Shown: positions 34,251 to 43,886 of the stretch, in pieces
Position numbering within the stretch: position 1 is the stretch's first letter
How the letters are laid out: each line of letters opens with the position of its first letter
Assembly: GCF_016894445.1 (NCBI RefSeq)
Contig: NZ_CP056775.1
Location: 2,606,001 to 2,670,000, forward strand
DNA length: 64,000 nucleotides
Reading direction: 5' to 3'
Origin: Dyadobacter sandarakinus
Lineage (GTDB): Bacteria; Bacteroidota; Bacteroidia; Cytophagales; Spirosomataceae
The notes under the pieces: model-generated
Seen by the model: the letters and a program-made list of their open reading frames with translations, nothing else
What the model was told of the DNA's origin: nothing
The model's database searches: none
Position numbers and translations under genes: made by a program

Positions 34251-35449
34251 GAGATTTTACTAAAATATTATTGCCGGCTTTGCTCCTCGCCTCTTCGACC
34301 CCGCTGCTTGCGCAGTACACCTTTTTCACGCCGAAAGAAGCATTTGCCATCGAAGTTTCACTGCCGAACAGTGCCGAAAAACGCCTGCCCATGTACCGCA
34401 ATGCCATCACCTCCCTGCATGTACAGGGCAACCGGGTGATTGGCGGAACGACGGCAAAAGAGGGTTTATCTCCTTATCTTTTCGTAGCGTCGCTTTCAGA
34501 CCGGAAATTGGTTACTACGAAAGATTTACAGGAAATTCTTCCAGGGCAAAAAAGCATTGCGACAGGGTTTTGCAAAGGTGCCGGAAATGTGCTTTATGCA
34601 GGCACGATGCCGCATACGACCAAAAATCCACAAGCCGGACATTTGATACAGGTAAGCCTTGGCAGCGGCGATGTGATGGAGGTTAAAGACCTGGGTGCGC
34701 CTGTCGCCGGGGAAGGTATTTTTACATTGCTTAGCAACACCCAAGGCACTGAGCTATATGGCATTAGTTATCCCAGCGGGCGATTTTTTACCTACCACAT
34801 TGCCAGCAAAAAAACACAGGTTTACGACGAATTAGCACCCAAAGAAAAGGAGTTGAACAACCTGCATGAATACGCAGTCGGGCCGGAGGTTTATTTGTGC
34901 AAATCGCTGATTCAGGACAATGCAGGGATCGTTTACGGCAGCACGGCTGGCAACCGGGTTTTTGCTTTTGATCCTACTAAAAAAACGTTTGAATTTCTTG
35001 AAAATGGGCTGCCTGCGGTTTGGGGACGGGAAGTGCTGGGCCAGGTAGAAGCCTGGGCGAAGGCGCCGGACGGAAAACTTTACGGCGGCAATGCGGGTGA
35101 TGGTCAGCTGTTTGTGTTGGATCCGGCTACTAAAAAAATCAAAAATCTCGGCAAGCCTACCATGATGCCGCGCTTGCAGGCACTGGCTTTCGGGGGTGAT
35201 GGCAAATTGTACGGCCTGGCGGGCGGCGCGCCGGGATATTCCCATTTGTTTTATTATGACGAAAAAGGCGCTGGCTTTGTCGACTTGGGTAATCCGGAAT
35301 TTACGATGGTTGCGCCCGGCATTGAGCAAGGCATTATGTGGCGGGGCTTTCAGCTGAGTACGCTGGCTGCGTCGGCGGATGGCAAATACATGGTCATCGG
35401 CGAAAATGAGGCATTGAGCCAGCTGATGGTTTTTCCAGTCGAAAAATAA
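34247..35449 (+). CDS. Exported beta-propeller-like protein 2, unknown function
   Basis: 400-residue protein with signal peptide MRDFTKILLPALLLASSTPLLAQ. Propeller-like repeats are visible: NVLYAGTMPHTTKNPQAGHL, GTELYGISYPSGRFFTYHIASK, AGIVYGSTAGNRVFAFDPTKK, PDGKLYGGNAGDGQLFVLDPATKK and GDGKLYGLAGGAPGYSHLFYYD. It is a divergent paralogue of the upstream propeller and overlaps it by 4 bases (ATGA), so the two are made together. The partner could be a carbohydrate or another secreted enzyme. I recognise no catalytic motif. Confidence 0.8.
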   Translation: MRDFTKILLPALLLASSTPLLAQYTFFTPKEAFAIEVSLPNSAEKRLPMYRNAITSLHVQGNRVIGGTTAKEGLSPYLFVASLSDRKLVTTKDLQEILPGQKSIATGFCKGAGNVLYAGTMPHTTKNPQAGHLIQVSLGSGDVMEVKDLGAPVAGEGIFTLLSNTQGTELYGISYPSGRFFTYHIASKKTQVYDELAPKEKELNNLHEYAVGPEVYLCKSLIQDNAGIVYGSTAGNRVFAFDPTKKTFEFLENGLPAVWGREVLGQVEAWAKAPDGKLYGGNAGDGQLFVLDPATKKIKNLGKPTMMPRLQALAFGGDGKLYGLAGGAPGYSHLFYYDEKGAGFVDLGNPEFTMVAPGIEQGIMWRGFQLSTLAASADGKYMVIGENEALSQLMVFPVEK

Positions 35450-35477
35450 ATTCGCAAGATCTATTCCTAAACCTGCT

Positions 35478-37400
35478 ATGACCCGATTTGCAAAACTGAT
35501 CCTTTGTTTTTTAGCATTAACCGCATTCACCAGTGCGAATATATCGTTTGCTGCCGATCCCTGGCTGCTGCGCGCATTGCCATCCTCCGTACGGCTCGAC
35601 CCGGTGAATAATGAGATTATCGAACACCGGTTCAAAGGCGTGCCGGCCAATGCATTGGGTAACGGAAATCTGCTGGATAAAAACTGGATCTACGACGGCA
35701 AGCAGGTGGCATTGCACGGCGCACGTGGGGAATATGTCTCTTTTCAGCTGGTTTTAACAAATACATCGGATGCCGAGCTGACAGGCATTCAGCTGGAAAT
35801 GACGCCTTTTAAAAATGGAAATTCAGAACTGAATATCAAGCCCGAGCTTTTTCTGGAATGGTCGGTGAATGTACTGAGCACCAGCACGGGTTACCCCAGA
35901 TCTACCCTCGGCAAAGGCTGGTATCCCGATGCGCTGATCCCATTTAAATTCCTTCAAACCGACTCCGCCAAAGTCCACGGCCGCTGGGTGTACCCTTTTA
36001 ACCTGCCCGACTTTAATAACCGCATTACCAACCAAAAATCACAGATTGTTTGGGTAGATCAGTTTATTCCGCTGGATGTGCAAAAAGCGAAGCCGGGAAC
36101 ATACCAGAGCGTGATTACGGCCAGGATTGGCAATGAAAAAAAGCAGATTCCTGTGAGTCTGACGATTTGGGATTTTCAGCTGCCGAATGAAAATGCTTTC
36201 AAAGCCAGTTTGCAGCATGAAGGTTTTTTGAGCCGCATGGACGAAAAACAAGAACTGGCAGTCTATCAGCTTTTCAAAAGAAACCGCATTTCACTCATGG
36301 ACCCGACTTACGATCCGGAAATCCAGGTCAAAAGCGGCAAAGTGGAAATTCGGTGGGACCAATTTGATAAAAGACTAAAAAAATACCTGACCGGCGCGGC
36401 TTTCACCGAGGCGCAGGGTTACAAGGACGGCCCCGGCTACGGCGAGCCGCTCGAAACATTTGCGTTACCATTTGATGTGTATGGAAAACATGGCACCGCT
36501 GGCTGGCCGGACATTGGCAAGCCCGAAGTGGAACGCGAAGCGGCCAATCAGGCCATTTACACGAGTGCTATTAAGCAGGTACGCCAGCATTTGCTGCCGA
36601 TGGTGGACCCGAAAAAAACGTTGCTGACAGTTTATCTGAATGGTCTGGATGAATCCTACTTTCCGGAAGCCTGGTCGCGGATGGTATTTTATGGGAATTT
36701 GTTTAAAAAAGAATATCCCGAGGCCAAGTTCCGGGTCGACGGCGGCTATAATAAAGATGCGATGGATGTCATCGGAAAATCCGTTACCGACTGGGCGTCG
36801 CATACCATCAACTACAACATTGATACCGTAAAAACGTATCAACAAATGGGCATCAAAGACTGGCTTTACGGTCCGATGCTCTATGAAGCAAAACTCAACA
36901 GCTGGGTCGGCAGCTCGACATTTATCGATTTGCCGCTGGTTAACGACCGGGCGATCAGCTGGGCATGCTGGAAATATAAAACCTTTTCCTGGATCAGCTG
37001 GGGAGTGGGCGCCGGCTGGGAACGCGGCTGGTATGACCCTGAATCCTGGAAAGATTTTTACAAAGAAGCCTCCGAAGCCGACGCCGAATTCACCTACCGC
37101 ACATTCAACGGAAACGGCTCAGTGATTTACAAACCGGGCATGGTGCCGAATGTCTCCGAACCCTGCCCGTCGATCCGGCTGAAAACCATGCGCGACGGGG
37201 TGCAGGAATACGAATACCTGCGTCTGCTGGCAAAGATCGACGGGAATTCCAAACGTGCGGATGCGCTTGTGGATCAGCTCATTAAAGAACCTTTTGGCGA
37301 AAAGTCCATCGGCAACCTGGATGTGTGGAGCTATGATCAGGAGCAGTGGCACAAAGTCCGGATGGAGCTGGGTGCGCTCATTTCTGCCGGCAAAAAGTAA
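35478..37400 (+). CDS. GH123/DUF4091-family glycoside hydrolase (beta-N-acetylgalactosaminidase type)
   Basis: 640-residue exported protein; signal peptide MTRFAKLILCFLALTAFTSA. The N-terminal ~200 residues form a beta-sandwich (GEYVSFQLVLTN, LSLTIWDFQLP-like). The C-terminal part is the DUF4091/GH123 catalytic domain, with signature KTMRDGVQEYEYLRLLAKI near residues 570-590. GH123 enzymes use an Asp-Glu pair with substrate-assisted catalysis; Asp391-Glu392 in YLNGLDESYF is the likely pair. Known GH123 members release beta-linked GalNAc. The nearby AgaS/kinase/aldolase route fits that product. Exact linkage is unknown. Confidence 0.83.
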   Translation: MTRFAKLILCFLALTAFTSANISFAADPWLLRALPSSVRLDPVNNEIIEHRFKGVPANALGNGNLLDKNWIYDGKQVALHGARGEYVSFQLVLTNTSDAELTGIQLEMTPFKNGNSELNIKPELFLEWSVNVLSTSTGYPRSTLGKGWYPDALIPFKFLQTDSAKVHGRWVYPFNLPDFNNRITNQKSQIVWVDQFIPLDVQKAKPGTYQSVITARIGNEKKQIPVSLTIWDFQLPNENAFKASLQHEGFLSRMDEKQELAVYQLFKRNRISLMDPTYDPEIQVKSGKVEIRWDQFDKRLKKYLTGAAFTEAQGYKDGPGYGEPLETFALPFDVYGKHGTAGWPDIGKPEVEREAANQAIYTSAIKQVRQHLLPMVDPKKTLLTVYLNGLDESYFPEAWSRMVFYGNLFKKEYPEAKFRVDGGYNKDAMDVIGKSVTDWASHTINYNIDTVKTYQQMGIKDWLYGPMLYEAKLNSWVGSSTFIDLPLVNDRAISWACWKYKTFSWISWGVGAGWERGWYDPESWKDFYKEASEADAEFTYRTFNGNGSVIYKPGMVPNVSEPCPSIRLKTMRDGVQEYEYLRLLAKIDGNSKRADALVDQLIKEPFGEKSIGNLDVWSYDQEQWHKVRMELGALISAGKK

Positions 37401-37481
37401 GATCAAGTCTATTCCTAAACCTTTCATATTTTCCGTGTGAGTGTCCTTTTCACCTACTCTATGTTGCCGTCAAATGCCAGG

Positions 37482-40400
37482 ATGACCCGTTTTGTCCTGG
37501 CTTTGATGGTGGTTTCGCCTGCTTTGCACGCGCAAAAAGCCAGCATTTCGGAAAAGGTGCAGGCCATGAAGACGTATCCTTTTTCGGATCCAAGTCTGCT
37601 GCCAGTGATGGGGATCGGCAAAAAGGTTGCGCCGTTTTATCCGTATTATGTTTTTGATGGTTATACCAATAAAAGCACGACGCAAAACTGGAAAATCGTC
37701 GAGCTGGAAAATCCGTACATCAAAGTACAGGTGCTGCCGGAAGTGGGCGGAAAAGTGATGGGCGCGACTGAAAAATCGACGGGTGAAGAATTTGTGTACA
37801 CCAATCATGTCATGAAATTTCGCTCGATCGGCATCCGCGGACCGTGGACGAGCGGCGGCATTGAGCATAACTTCGGGCTCGACCTTGGCCACGCGCCCTG
37901 GGCAGCCGCGGCGGTGGATTATGTGCTGCAAAACAATCCCGACGGGAGCGTAACCTGCGTGGTCGGAGGCCTCGATCTGGCTTCCCGCACGCAGTGGCGC
38001 GTGAAAATTGTGCTGCCAAAAGACAAAGCTTATTTTGAAACACAGAGCCTTTGGTACAATCCCCTACCCTTGCACGACTCCTATCTTTCGTGGGAAAATG
38101 CGGCTTTCCGGGCTTCGGACGATATGCAGTTTTACTTTCCAAGCACGCACCACGTCGGGCATGACGGCAATGCGAGTCCGTGGCCGGTGGATGAAAAGGG
38201 CGTGGATTTGTCTTTTTATAAAAACAATAATTCGGGCGGCGACAAGTCCTACCACGTGGTGGGGACGGCTACGAATTGGTTCGGCGGGTATTGGCATGAC
38301 CGGAAGTTCGGTTTTGGTCACTGGGCACCTTATTCGGATGCGCCGGGCAAGAAACTATGGATCTGGTCGCGGGCGCGTGAAGGTGCGATTTGGGAGGATT
38401 TGCTGACGGATCAGGATGGACAATACATTGAAGCACAGTCGGGTGTGACATTCAACCAGGCGGCGGAGCGAAGCGGGTTTCACAGTCCGTATAATCAAAA
38501 ATCACTCGGCCCATTTTATTCTGAAACCAAAACAGAATACTGGTTTCCGGTAAAAGGCGCGGGCGGAATGGTGGATGCCTCACCTTACGGCACGCTGAAT
38601 GTGGCGACAGGCAAGGATAGTTTGAAAATCATCATTAACCCGATTTCCAACATTACGGATACGCTGAAAGTAACGGTCAGCGGAAAGACGATCTTTCAAA
38701 ACCCGCTGCAATTGAAGCCGATGGAGGTTTTTGTAAAAACAATTCTACTATCGGGTACTGATCAAAAAACGGTCCGAGTAAGCGTTGGCAATGATAAACT
38801 GCTGTTTGCGGCCCAGCCTGAAAAGATTTTAGACCGGCCCATTCTTTCTGCCGATAAACAGGATCCACATTCCGCAGAGCGGCTTTTTGAATTGGGCGAA
38901 GATGAAAATGCCATGCGCAATTTTGAAGGCGCGCGGCAGCGTTTTCTCAAAGTTTTGGAAAAAGAGCCCACGCACAGCGGCGCACTAATCCGGCTGGCGG
39001 AATATCATTATCGTAAAGGTGAATATGCGCAGGGACTTGATTTTGCCAAAAAAGTGTTGGCTGAAAATACCTACCACGGCGGCGCAAACTATTTATACGG
39101 AGCACTTTACCGAAAACTTGGTGATCTTACCAAAGCGGAAGAAGCATTGTCCGTCGCGACATGGACGATGGAATATCGCTCGGGTGCCTACGCGCAGCTG
39201 GCGGGGATTGCATTGCAAAAGCAGGATTTTGAAAAAGCCGAACACGATGCGCGGAAAGCCTTGGATTATAATCGAAATAACCTGGTGGCTTACCAGCTTT
39301 TGGGCACGGCGCTCCGGAAATTAAATAAAACCGAACAGGCAGCGCAGGTCTGGAAGGATTTGCTGGAAGTCGATCCACTCAATCATTACGCACATTTTGA
39401 GCACTATCTACTTGCGCCAAACAAGGAAAACCAGGCCATTTTCCAGCAGGCAATCCGCAATGAGCTGCCGCATGAAACGTACCTGGAACTGGCGATGGAT
39501 TATGTGAATGAGGGCCAAAATCAGGAAGCCAAAAAAGTGCTTGAACTCGCGCCCGCCTACCCTACTATATCTTACTGGCTGGCCTATCTTACACGTGACT
39601 CGGGGGCTGCTGAGAGCAAAAAGCATTTACAAAATGCCATTCAAATGTCCCCGGAGTGGGTTTTTCCTTTCAGACTGGAAAGTATTCCTGTTTTAATCTG
39701 GGCTGAAAAACAAAGTGCGCACTGGAAAAACCGCTACTATCTGGGGCTGATTTACTGGCATATTGGCGATAAGGAGAATGCTAAAATGCAATTCACATCC
39801 TGCAAAAACGAGCCTGACTATGCACCATTTTACATGGCAAGAGGTATTTTGTTCCAAAATGACGCGGTTTCTAAAGAAGATGCGCAACATGATTTTGAAA
39901 AGGCCAACCAGCTAAATCCCAAAGAATGGCGCAGCTGGCATTATCTGACTGAATTTTTCAATGCTAAAAATGCGCAGGATAAAGGTCTGGAAAATGCAAA
40001 AAAAGCCTACGAGCACTTCACCGGTAACCCGGTGATCGGGATCGACTATGCCAAGGCGCTTTTGGATGCAGGTAAGTTTGAGGCCAGCCTGCAAGTTTTG
40101 GCAAAAACGCAGATTCTGCCGCAGGAAGGCGCAAGGGAAGGGCACAATATATATGTGCTCGCCAACCTGGCGCAAGCCCTGGATTTAGCAGAAAAGAAAA
40201 AATTTAAAGATGCATTAAAATCCCTCGAAAAAGCACGGCTCTGGCCGGAGAACCTGGGAACAGGCAAACCGCACGAGCCTGATAACCGGTTGATGGACTA
40301 TCTGGCCGCTTACTGCGAAATGCAGCTAGGTAATGTGCAAAAGGCGGCCAAGTACGAGCAGGAGATCAGAGATTATTCCCTTTACGGAAGCAAGGAAAGT

Positions 40401-40700
40401 AACCGCAATGCCCTCAATAACTATCTCGGCGTGAAGCTGCTGCAAGATGCTGGCAACAAAGATGAGGCGTTGAAATACCTGAATAATCGGAAAGCGGAGC
40501 AAGACTCGCTTGGAAAATGGGACATTACAAAAGGTTCGGATGCGCCGGAAGTGAAGTGGGTAATAGCCAAATCGCAAGATGATCAGGCGCAATCGGAGCG
40601 GCTTAAACTGGAATTGATCGGGGATGACAAGTATAATCTTACCGCTTTGTTTTTCAGGATACTGGACCTGGCGGATACACGCAAGACTTTGAGCAAATAA
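37482..40700 (+). CDS. DUF5107 and TPR-repeat protein, exported
   Basis: Large protein of about 1072 residues. I prefer ATG 37482 (MTRFVLALMVVSPALHAQ, a clean signal peptide); GTG 37437 and ATG 37461 are alternatives in the same frame. Residues ~40-420 match DUF5107, a mutarotase-like beta-sandwich (VQVLPEVGGKVMGATEKSTGEEFVYTNH, RGPWTSGGIEHNFGLDLGHAP, FGFGHWAPYSDAPGKKLWIWSR). The C-terminal ~600 residues are TPR helices (ARQRFLKVLEKEPTHSGALIRLAEYHYRKGEY and many more). Such fusions occur in sugar-use loci, but no reaction is known to me. It follows the GH123 gene by 81 bases. Confidence 0.85.
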   Translation: MTRFVLALMVVSPALHAQKASISEKVQAMKTYPFSDPSLLPVMGIGKKVAPFYPYYVFDGYTNKSTTQNWKIVELENPYIKVQVLPEVGGKVMGATEKSTGEEFVYTNHVMKFRSIGIRGPWTSGGIEHNFGLDLGHAPWAAAAVDYVLQNNPDGSVTCVVGGLDLASRTQWRVKIVLPKDKAYFETQSLWYNPLPLHDSYLSWENAAFRASDDMQFYFPSTHHVGHDGNASPWPVDEKGVDLSFYKNNNSGGDKSYHVVGTATNWFGGYWHDRKFGFGHWAPYSDAPGKKLWIWSRAREGAIWEDLLTDQDGQYIEAQSGVTFNQAAERSGFHSPYNQKSLGPFYSETKTEYWFPVKGAGGMVDASPYGTLNVATGKDSLKIIINPISNITDTLKVTVSGKTIFQNPLQLKPMEVFVKTILLSGTDQKTVRVSVGNDKLLFAAQPEKILDRPILSADKQDPHSAERLFELGEDENAMRNFEGARQRFLKVLEKEPTHSGALIRLAEYHYRKGEYAQGLDFAKKVLAENTYHGGANYLYGALYRKLGDLTKAEEALSVATWTMEYRSGAYAQLAGIALQKQDFEKAEHDARKALDYNRNNLVAYQLLGTALRKLNKTEQAAQVWKDLLEVDPLNHYAHFEHYLLAPNKENQAIFQQAIRNELPHETYLELAMDYVNEGQNQEAKKVLELAPAYPTISYWLAYLTRDSGAAESKKHLQNAIQMSPEWVFPFRLESIPVLIWAEKQSAHWKNRYYLGLIYWHIGDKENAKMQFTSCKNEPDYAPFYMARGILFQNDAVSKEDAQHDFEKANQLNPKEWRSWHYLTEFFNAKNAQDKGLENAKKAYEHFTGNPVIGIDYAKALLDAGKFEASLQVLAKTQILPQEGAREGHNIYVLANLAQALDLAEKKKFKDALKSLEKARLWPENLGTGKPHEPDNRLMDYLAAYCEMQLGNVQKAAKYEQEIRDYSLYGSKESNRNALNNYLGVKLLQDAGNKDEALKYLNNRKAEQDSLGKWDITKGSDAPEVKWVIAKSQDDQAQSERLKLELIGDDKYNLTALFFRILDLADTRKTLSK

Positions 40701-40703
40701 GAC

Positions 40704-42731
40704 ATGATGACTTCCTTAAATCCTGCTTTTCACTTTTTCAAATACAATGTCCGCCGTGCAATATTACTGGCAACATTGCTAGCTTTTACATTGCCACTAG
40801 TTCAGGCGCAGCCGTCGCGGTCGAAAGGCATTATTGAAGATGGGAAACATTACAGCAAAGTATTTAAAGAGGAGCGCAACTTTCGGCTGATTTTGCCTGC
40901 GGATTACCACCAGCATCCCGAGCGGCGGTATCCGGTGATTTACTATTTTCATGGGAATGCGGGGCGGTTTAATGGTCCGGCGGAGGGGGAAGTTTCGCGC
41001 TCGGGTGAGGCGCGGTATTACGATGATTTCAATGGAAATTACGAGCGTACCGGGCCGGATTCGCTGGATAATTTTACGAGCTATGTGGCTGACAATGATG
41101 TGATCATCGCGAAGTGGGACGGCTATGTGCCCGCGCAATATCCACGTCCATACGACATTGCGCCGGTGAAGGAAGACCGGCAGTTTGTGGACTATTTCCC
41201 TGAATTTGTAGAGTACATAGATGCAAATTACCGCACCAAAGCGTACCGGGAGGCGCGGGCGGTTTCAGGGCTGAGCATGGGCGGGTTTATGTCGATGCTC
41301 GTGGCTTCGAAATATCCGCATTTGCTGTCGAGCGCCTCGTTTTTCTGTCCGTCGGCTTCCTTTACAGTTGGACCGAAGGCTTTGCAGATTTACACGCCAT
41401 TTAAAGAAATGGGCCGAAATTTTGTGGGTATGCCGATTCGGATGCACTTAGGTAGCAAGGATTTTCTGCGCCAGCATGACCAGGAAATTGATGATGCCTA
41501 TAAAACCTTAGAGCTGAACTACGAGAGCTGGCATTACGGCATCGGCTATTTCAGGGGATTTCACAATGCGGTGAATATTAAAAGTCAGTTTGATTTTCAC
41601 ATGCATTACTTCCGCATGCCGCTGGCAAAACCGGATAAATGGCATCATATTGATCTTTATCCCAACTTTTCAGTCTGGAATTATGAGGTAAAAACTGATC
41701 GAAAAGTTCCAGGATTTACTTTGCTGGACGATGTGCGGCGGGAAGGATTTAGTTTGCAAACAAAAAAATGGCTCCCCGACGGCCCGACCTTGCCGGGCTT
41801 ATCCGTCAATATTACGACGGACAGCATTTACAAACCCAACACCACTTTTGAACTTCTTGAACTGAATGTTCCTACCCGAAAAATCACCCACAAAAACCTG
41901 CGCAGCGACCTAAAGGGACGTATTCAATGGCAGGGAAACAGCGAGCACAGCAACATTGGAATTTACAAAAACGGGGATCCTGGCCACATTACCTTGGCTA
42001 CCTATACGCTTGACCGGCAGATGCCCGGCGTCGGGGATATCGTTTCTTTAACTCCATTATTGTTTAATAAAGGCGGCGCGGCGGTGGACTCGGTACGCAT
42101 AGAGCTGATTGCGCAGGATCAAGATGTCGAGGTGATGGATCCCGCGATTACAGTTGGGAAGATTTTGCAAGGTACTTTGTATGATAAAACTGCATTTAAA
42201 ATTAGGTCACGAAATGCGAATTTAGACCGCGCGAAGCTGAAATTATTGCTCACTTATCAGGGCAAAAAAGATCAGTTTTTGCTGGAAGTGCCCTTTTATT
42301 CACCTGAAAAAACATTGACAAAATTTGAGATCGCAGATGGTCGCAATGTCAATCTCGAAGTCGAAAACCAAACACGGGTTGGAGAGGGAAATGGCGACGG
42401 AACCGTCAATCCGGGCGAGTGGATCAGCATTTTCACCAAATCAGAGCTTGATTCGCTGCATGATTTTGGCTTGCAGCTTTTTACCGAAGATCCTAATGTA
42501 ATGATGGAAAACCGTCGCATGCTCTTTTTCGCCCGCGCCGACTGGTCGGGTGCGCAGCGGCTTACTTCCCAGGTGCAGATCAGGAAAGATTGCCCGGATG
42601 GGCATGAAATCAAATTTTATGGCATTTACGAATATCCCAAAACCGGCAACACGCGCCGCGATAGCCATGGGGCACATTCGTTTATCCATGAAACCAGGCG
42701 TGTTTCTTTTACTGTGAAGGTCAAAAAATAG
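40704..42731 (+). CDS. Exported alpha/beta-hydrolase esterase with C-terminal beta-sandwich domains
   Basis: 675-residue protein; the signal peptide ends LPLVQAQ near residue 36. Residues ~45-310 form an esterase D/acetyl-xylan-esterase-like hydrolase: YPVIYYFHGNAGRF (oxyanion region), GLSMGGFMSM with Ser191, LGSKDF (Asp) and FRGFHNA (His). The last ~350 residues look like Ig/CARDB-type beta domains (VGDIVSLTPLLFNKGGAAVDSVRIELIAQD; VNPGEWISIFTKSELDS). It begins 3 bases after the TPR gene. Removal of acyl decorations from the glycan, before GH123 or GH20 action, is a reasonable inference. Confidence 0.85.
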   Translation: MMTSLNPAFHFFKYNVRRAILLATLLAFTLPLVQAQPSRSKGIIEDGKHYSKVFKEERNFRLILPADYHQHPERRYPVIYYFHGNAGRFNGPAEGEVSRSGEARYYDDFNGNYERTGPDSLDNFTSYVADNDVIIAKWDGYVPAQYPRPYDIAPVKEDRQFVDYFPEFVEYIDANYRTKAYREARAVSGLSMGGFMSMLVASKYPHLLSSASFFCPSASFTVGPKALQIYTPFKEMGRNFVGMPIRMHLGSKDFLRQHDQEIDDAYKTLELNYESWHYGIGYFRGFHNAVNIKSQFDFHMHYFRMPLAKPDKWHHIDLYPNFSVWNYEVKTDRKVPGFTLLDDVRREGFSLQTKKWLPDGPTLPGLSVNITTDSIYKPNTTFELLELNVPTRKITHKNLRSDLKGRIQWQGNSEHSNIGIYKNGDPGHITLATYTLDRQMPGVGDIVSLTPLLFNKGGAAVDSVRIELIAQDQDVEVMDPAITVGKILQGTLYDKTAFKIRSRNANLDRAKLKLLLTYQGKKDQFLLEVPFYSPEKTLTKFEIADGRNVNLEVENQTRVGEGNGDGTVNPGEWISIFTKSELDSLHDFGLQLFTEDPNVMMENRRMLFFARADWSGAQRLTSQVQIRKDCPDGHEIKFYGIYEYPKTGNTRRDSHGAHSFIHETRRVSFTVKVKK

Positions 42732-42736
42732 ATCCG

Positions 42737-43024
42737 ATGGAAAACCAGTTTGCCGGGTCTAGCCGGATATCGATCTACGTCACAGACACGAATAACATGC
42801 TGAGCAGACTATTGCAGGTATTTGGCAAAAGCCGCTTTGAGGTCAGCTACATGCAGGTTTTTAAAACAGAGGACGAACACCTGAAACTGATCGTCGTGGA
42901 GGCGACATTTCCCAAAGAGATGATGACGCTGATCCTGGAACGCATTGAAAAGATCATTGAAGTGCACCGGGCTTTTTCGCACCCTGATGAAGCTGAAATT
43001 CCGTCGACGGGCAGGAACGGTTAG
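42737..43024 (+). CDS. Stand-alone ACT-domain protein (acetolactate synthase small-subunit-like)
   Basis: 95-residue cytoplasmic protein whose first ~80 residues read as one ACT domain: SRISIYVTDTNNMLSRLLQVFGKSRFEVSYMQVFKTED, then LIVVEATFPKEMMTLILERIEKIIEVHRAF. This resembles IlvH/IlvN regulatory subunits, which are usually 160 residues or more. The C-terminal half of those subunits is missing and no ilv gene is nearby. It begins 5 bases after the esterase gene. A small-molecule sensor role in this operon is possible but unproven. Confidence 0.78.
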   Translation: MENQFAGSSRISIYVTDTNNMLSRLLQVFGKSRFEVSYMQVFKTEDEHLKLIVVEATFPKEMMTLILERIEKIIEVHRAFSHPDEAEIPSTGRNG

Positions 43025-43087
43025 TCCTGGTTCTACAAAGGCATTCCCCGGATGTTGCTACATTTACAAATAAAATGAATTGTTACC

Positions 43088-43846
43088 ATGAAAAAGACTG
43101 CGCAGCGTCGTTCGCTTATCCTGCAAAAACTCGATGAACTGGGTGAAGTAAATGTGAATGATTTAAGTGAAATGCTGGAAGTGAGTGAAGTCACGATCCG
43201 CAATGATCTGGACAAGCTGGAAAATAGCAATCTGCTCGTGCGGGCTCATGGCGGGGCATTCAAAACCAACAACATAGCCCTGACCGTTACCGAAAAAAGG
43301 AACATTAACCACGACATCAAACGGCTGATCGGCAAGAAGGCCGTGTCGCTGATCAATGAGGAAGACAGCATTATTCTGGACTCGGGCACCACGACTTTTG
43401 AAATCTCCAACAACCTTGAAAAATTTAAAAACCTGACCGTCATCAGTAACGCGCTGGACATTGTGAACAACCTGGCCCAGTACGAAAACTTGCAGGTATA
43501 TATGCCGGGCGGCTACCTCAAAGAATTCTCAATGTCGCTCGTCGGCCCGATGGCGGAGCGGAATTTTAAGCAACTATACTGCAACAAACTTTTCCTCGGA
43601 ATCGACGGAATTAAGGCCAATACGGGCTTTTTCACCCACTACATGGAAGAGGCCTACCTCAACCAGATCATGATCGACATCGCTGAAGAAGTCATCATCG
43701 TAACTGATTCTTCCAAATTCAAAAAGTCAGGGCTGGCGTTTATTTGTGGTTTTGATAAGATTAATAAGGTGGTGACGGATGATAAGATTGAGGAGGCGGA
43801 TTTGCGGATGCTGAAACAGCATAATATTGAGGTGATTATTGCGTGA
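43088..43846 (+). CDS. DeoR/GlpR-family sugar-phosphate regulator (AgaR-like)
   Basis: 252-residue repressor. The N-terminal helix-turn-helix is MKKTAQRRSLILQKLDELGEVNVNDLSEMLEVSEVTIRNDLDKLE, the DeoR signature. The C-terminal effector domain has IILDSGTTTFEISNNL, VISNALDIVNNL and FLGIDGIKANTGFFTHYMEEAYLNQIMI, as in AgaR/GlpR, which bind phosphorylated sugars. It closes the GH123 operon and is the best local candidate to regulate both that operon and the divergent agaS genes. The exact inducer (for example GalNAc 6-phosphate) is inference. Confidence 0.92.
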   Translation: MKKTAQRRSLILQKLDELGEVNVNDLSEMLEVSEVTIRNDLDKLENSNLLVRAHGGAFKTNNIALTVTEKRNINHDIKRLIGKKAVSLINEEDSIILDSGTTTFEISNNLEKFKNLTVISNALDIVNNLAQYENLQVYMPGGYLKEFSMSLVGPMAERNFKQLYCNKLFLGIDGIKANTGFFTHYMEEAYLNQIMIDIAEEVIIVTDSSKFKKSGLAFICGFDKINKVVTDDKIEEADLRMLKQHNIEVIIA

Positions 43847-43886
43847 GGGGCCACGCGCCCGATCTGTCCTAAAATTATAGAATTCG

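Noticed and set aside
42737..43024. Acetolactate synthase small subunit IlvH
   Set aside because: It has only one ACT domain, is too short, and no ilvB or ilvC is nearby.
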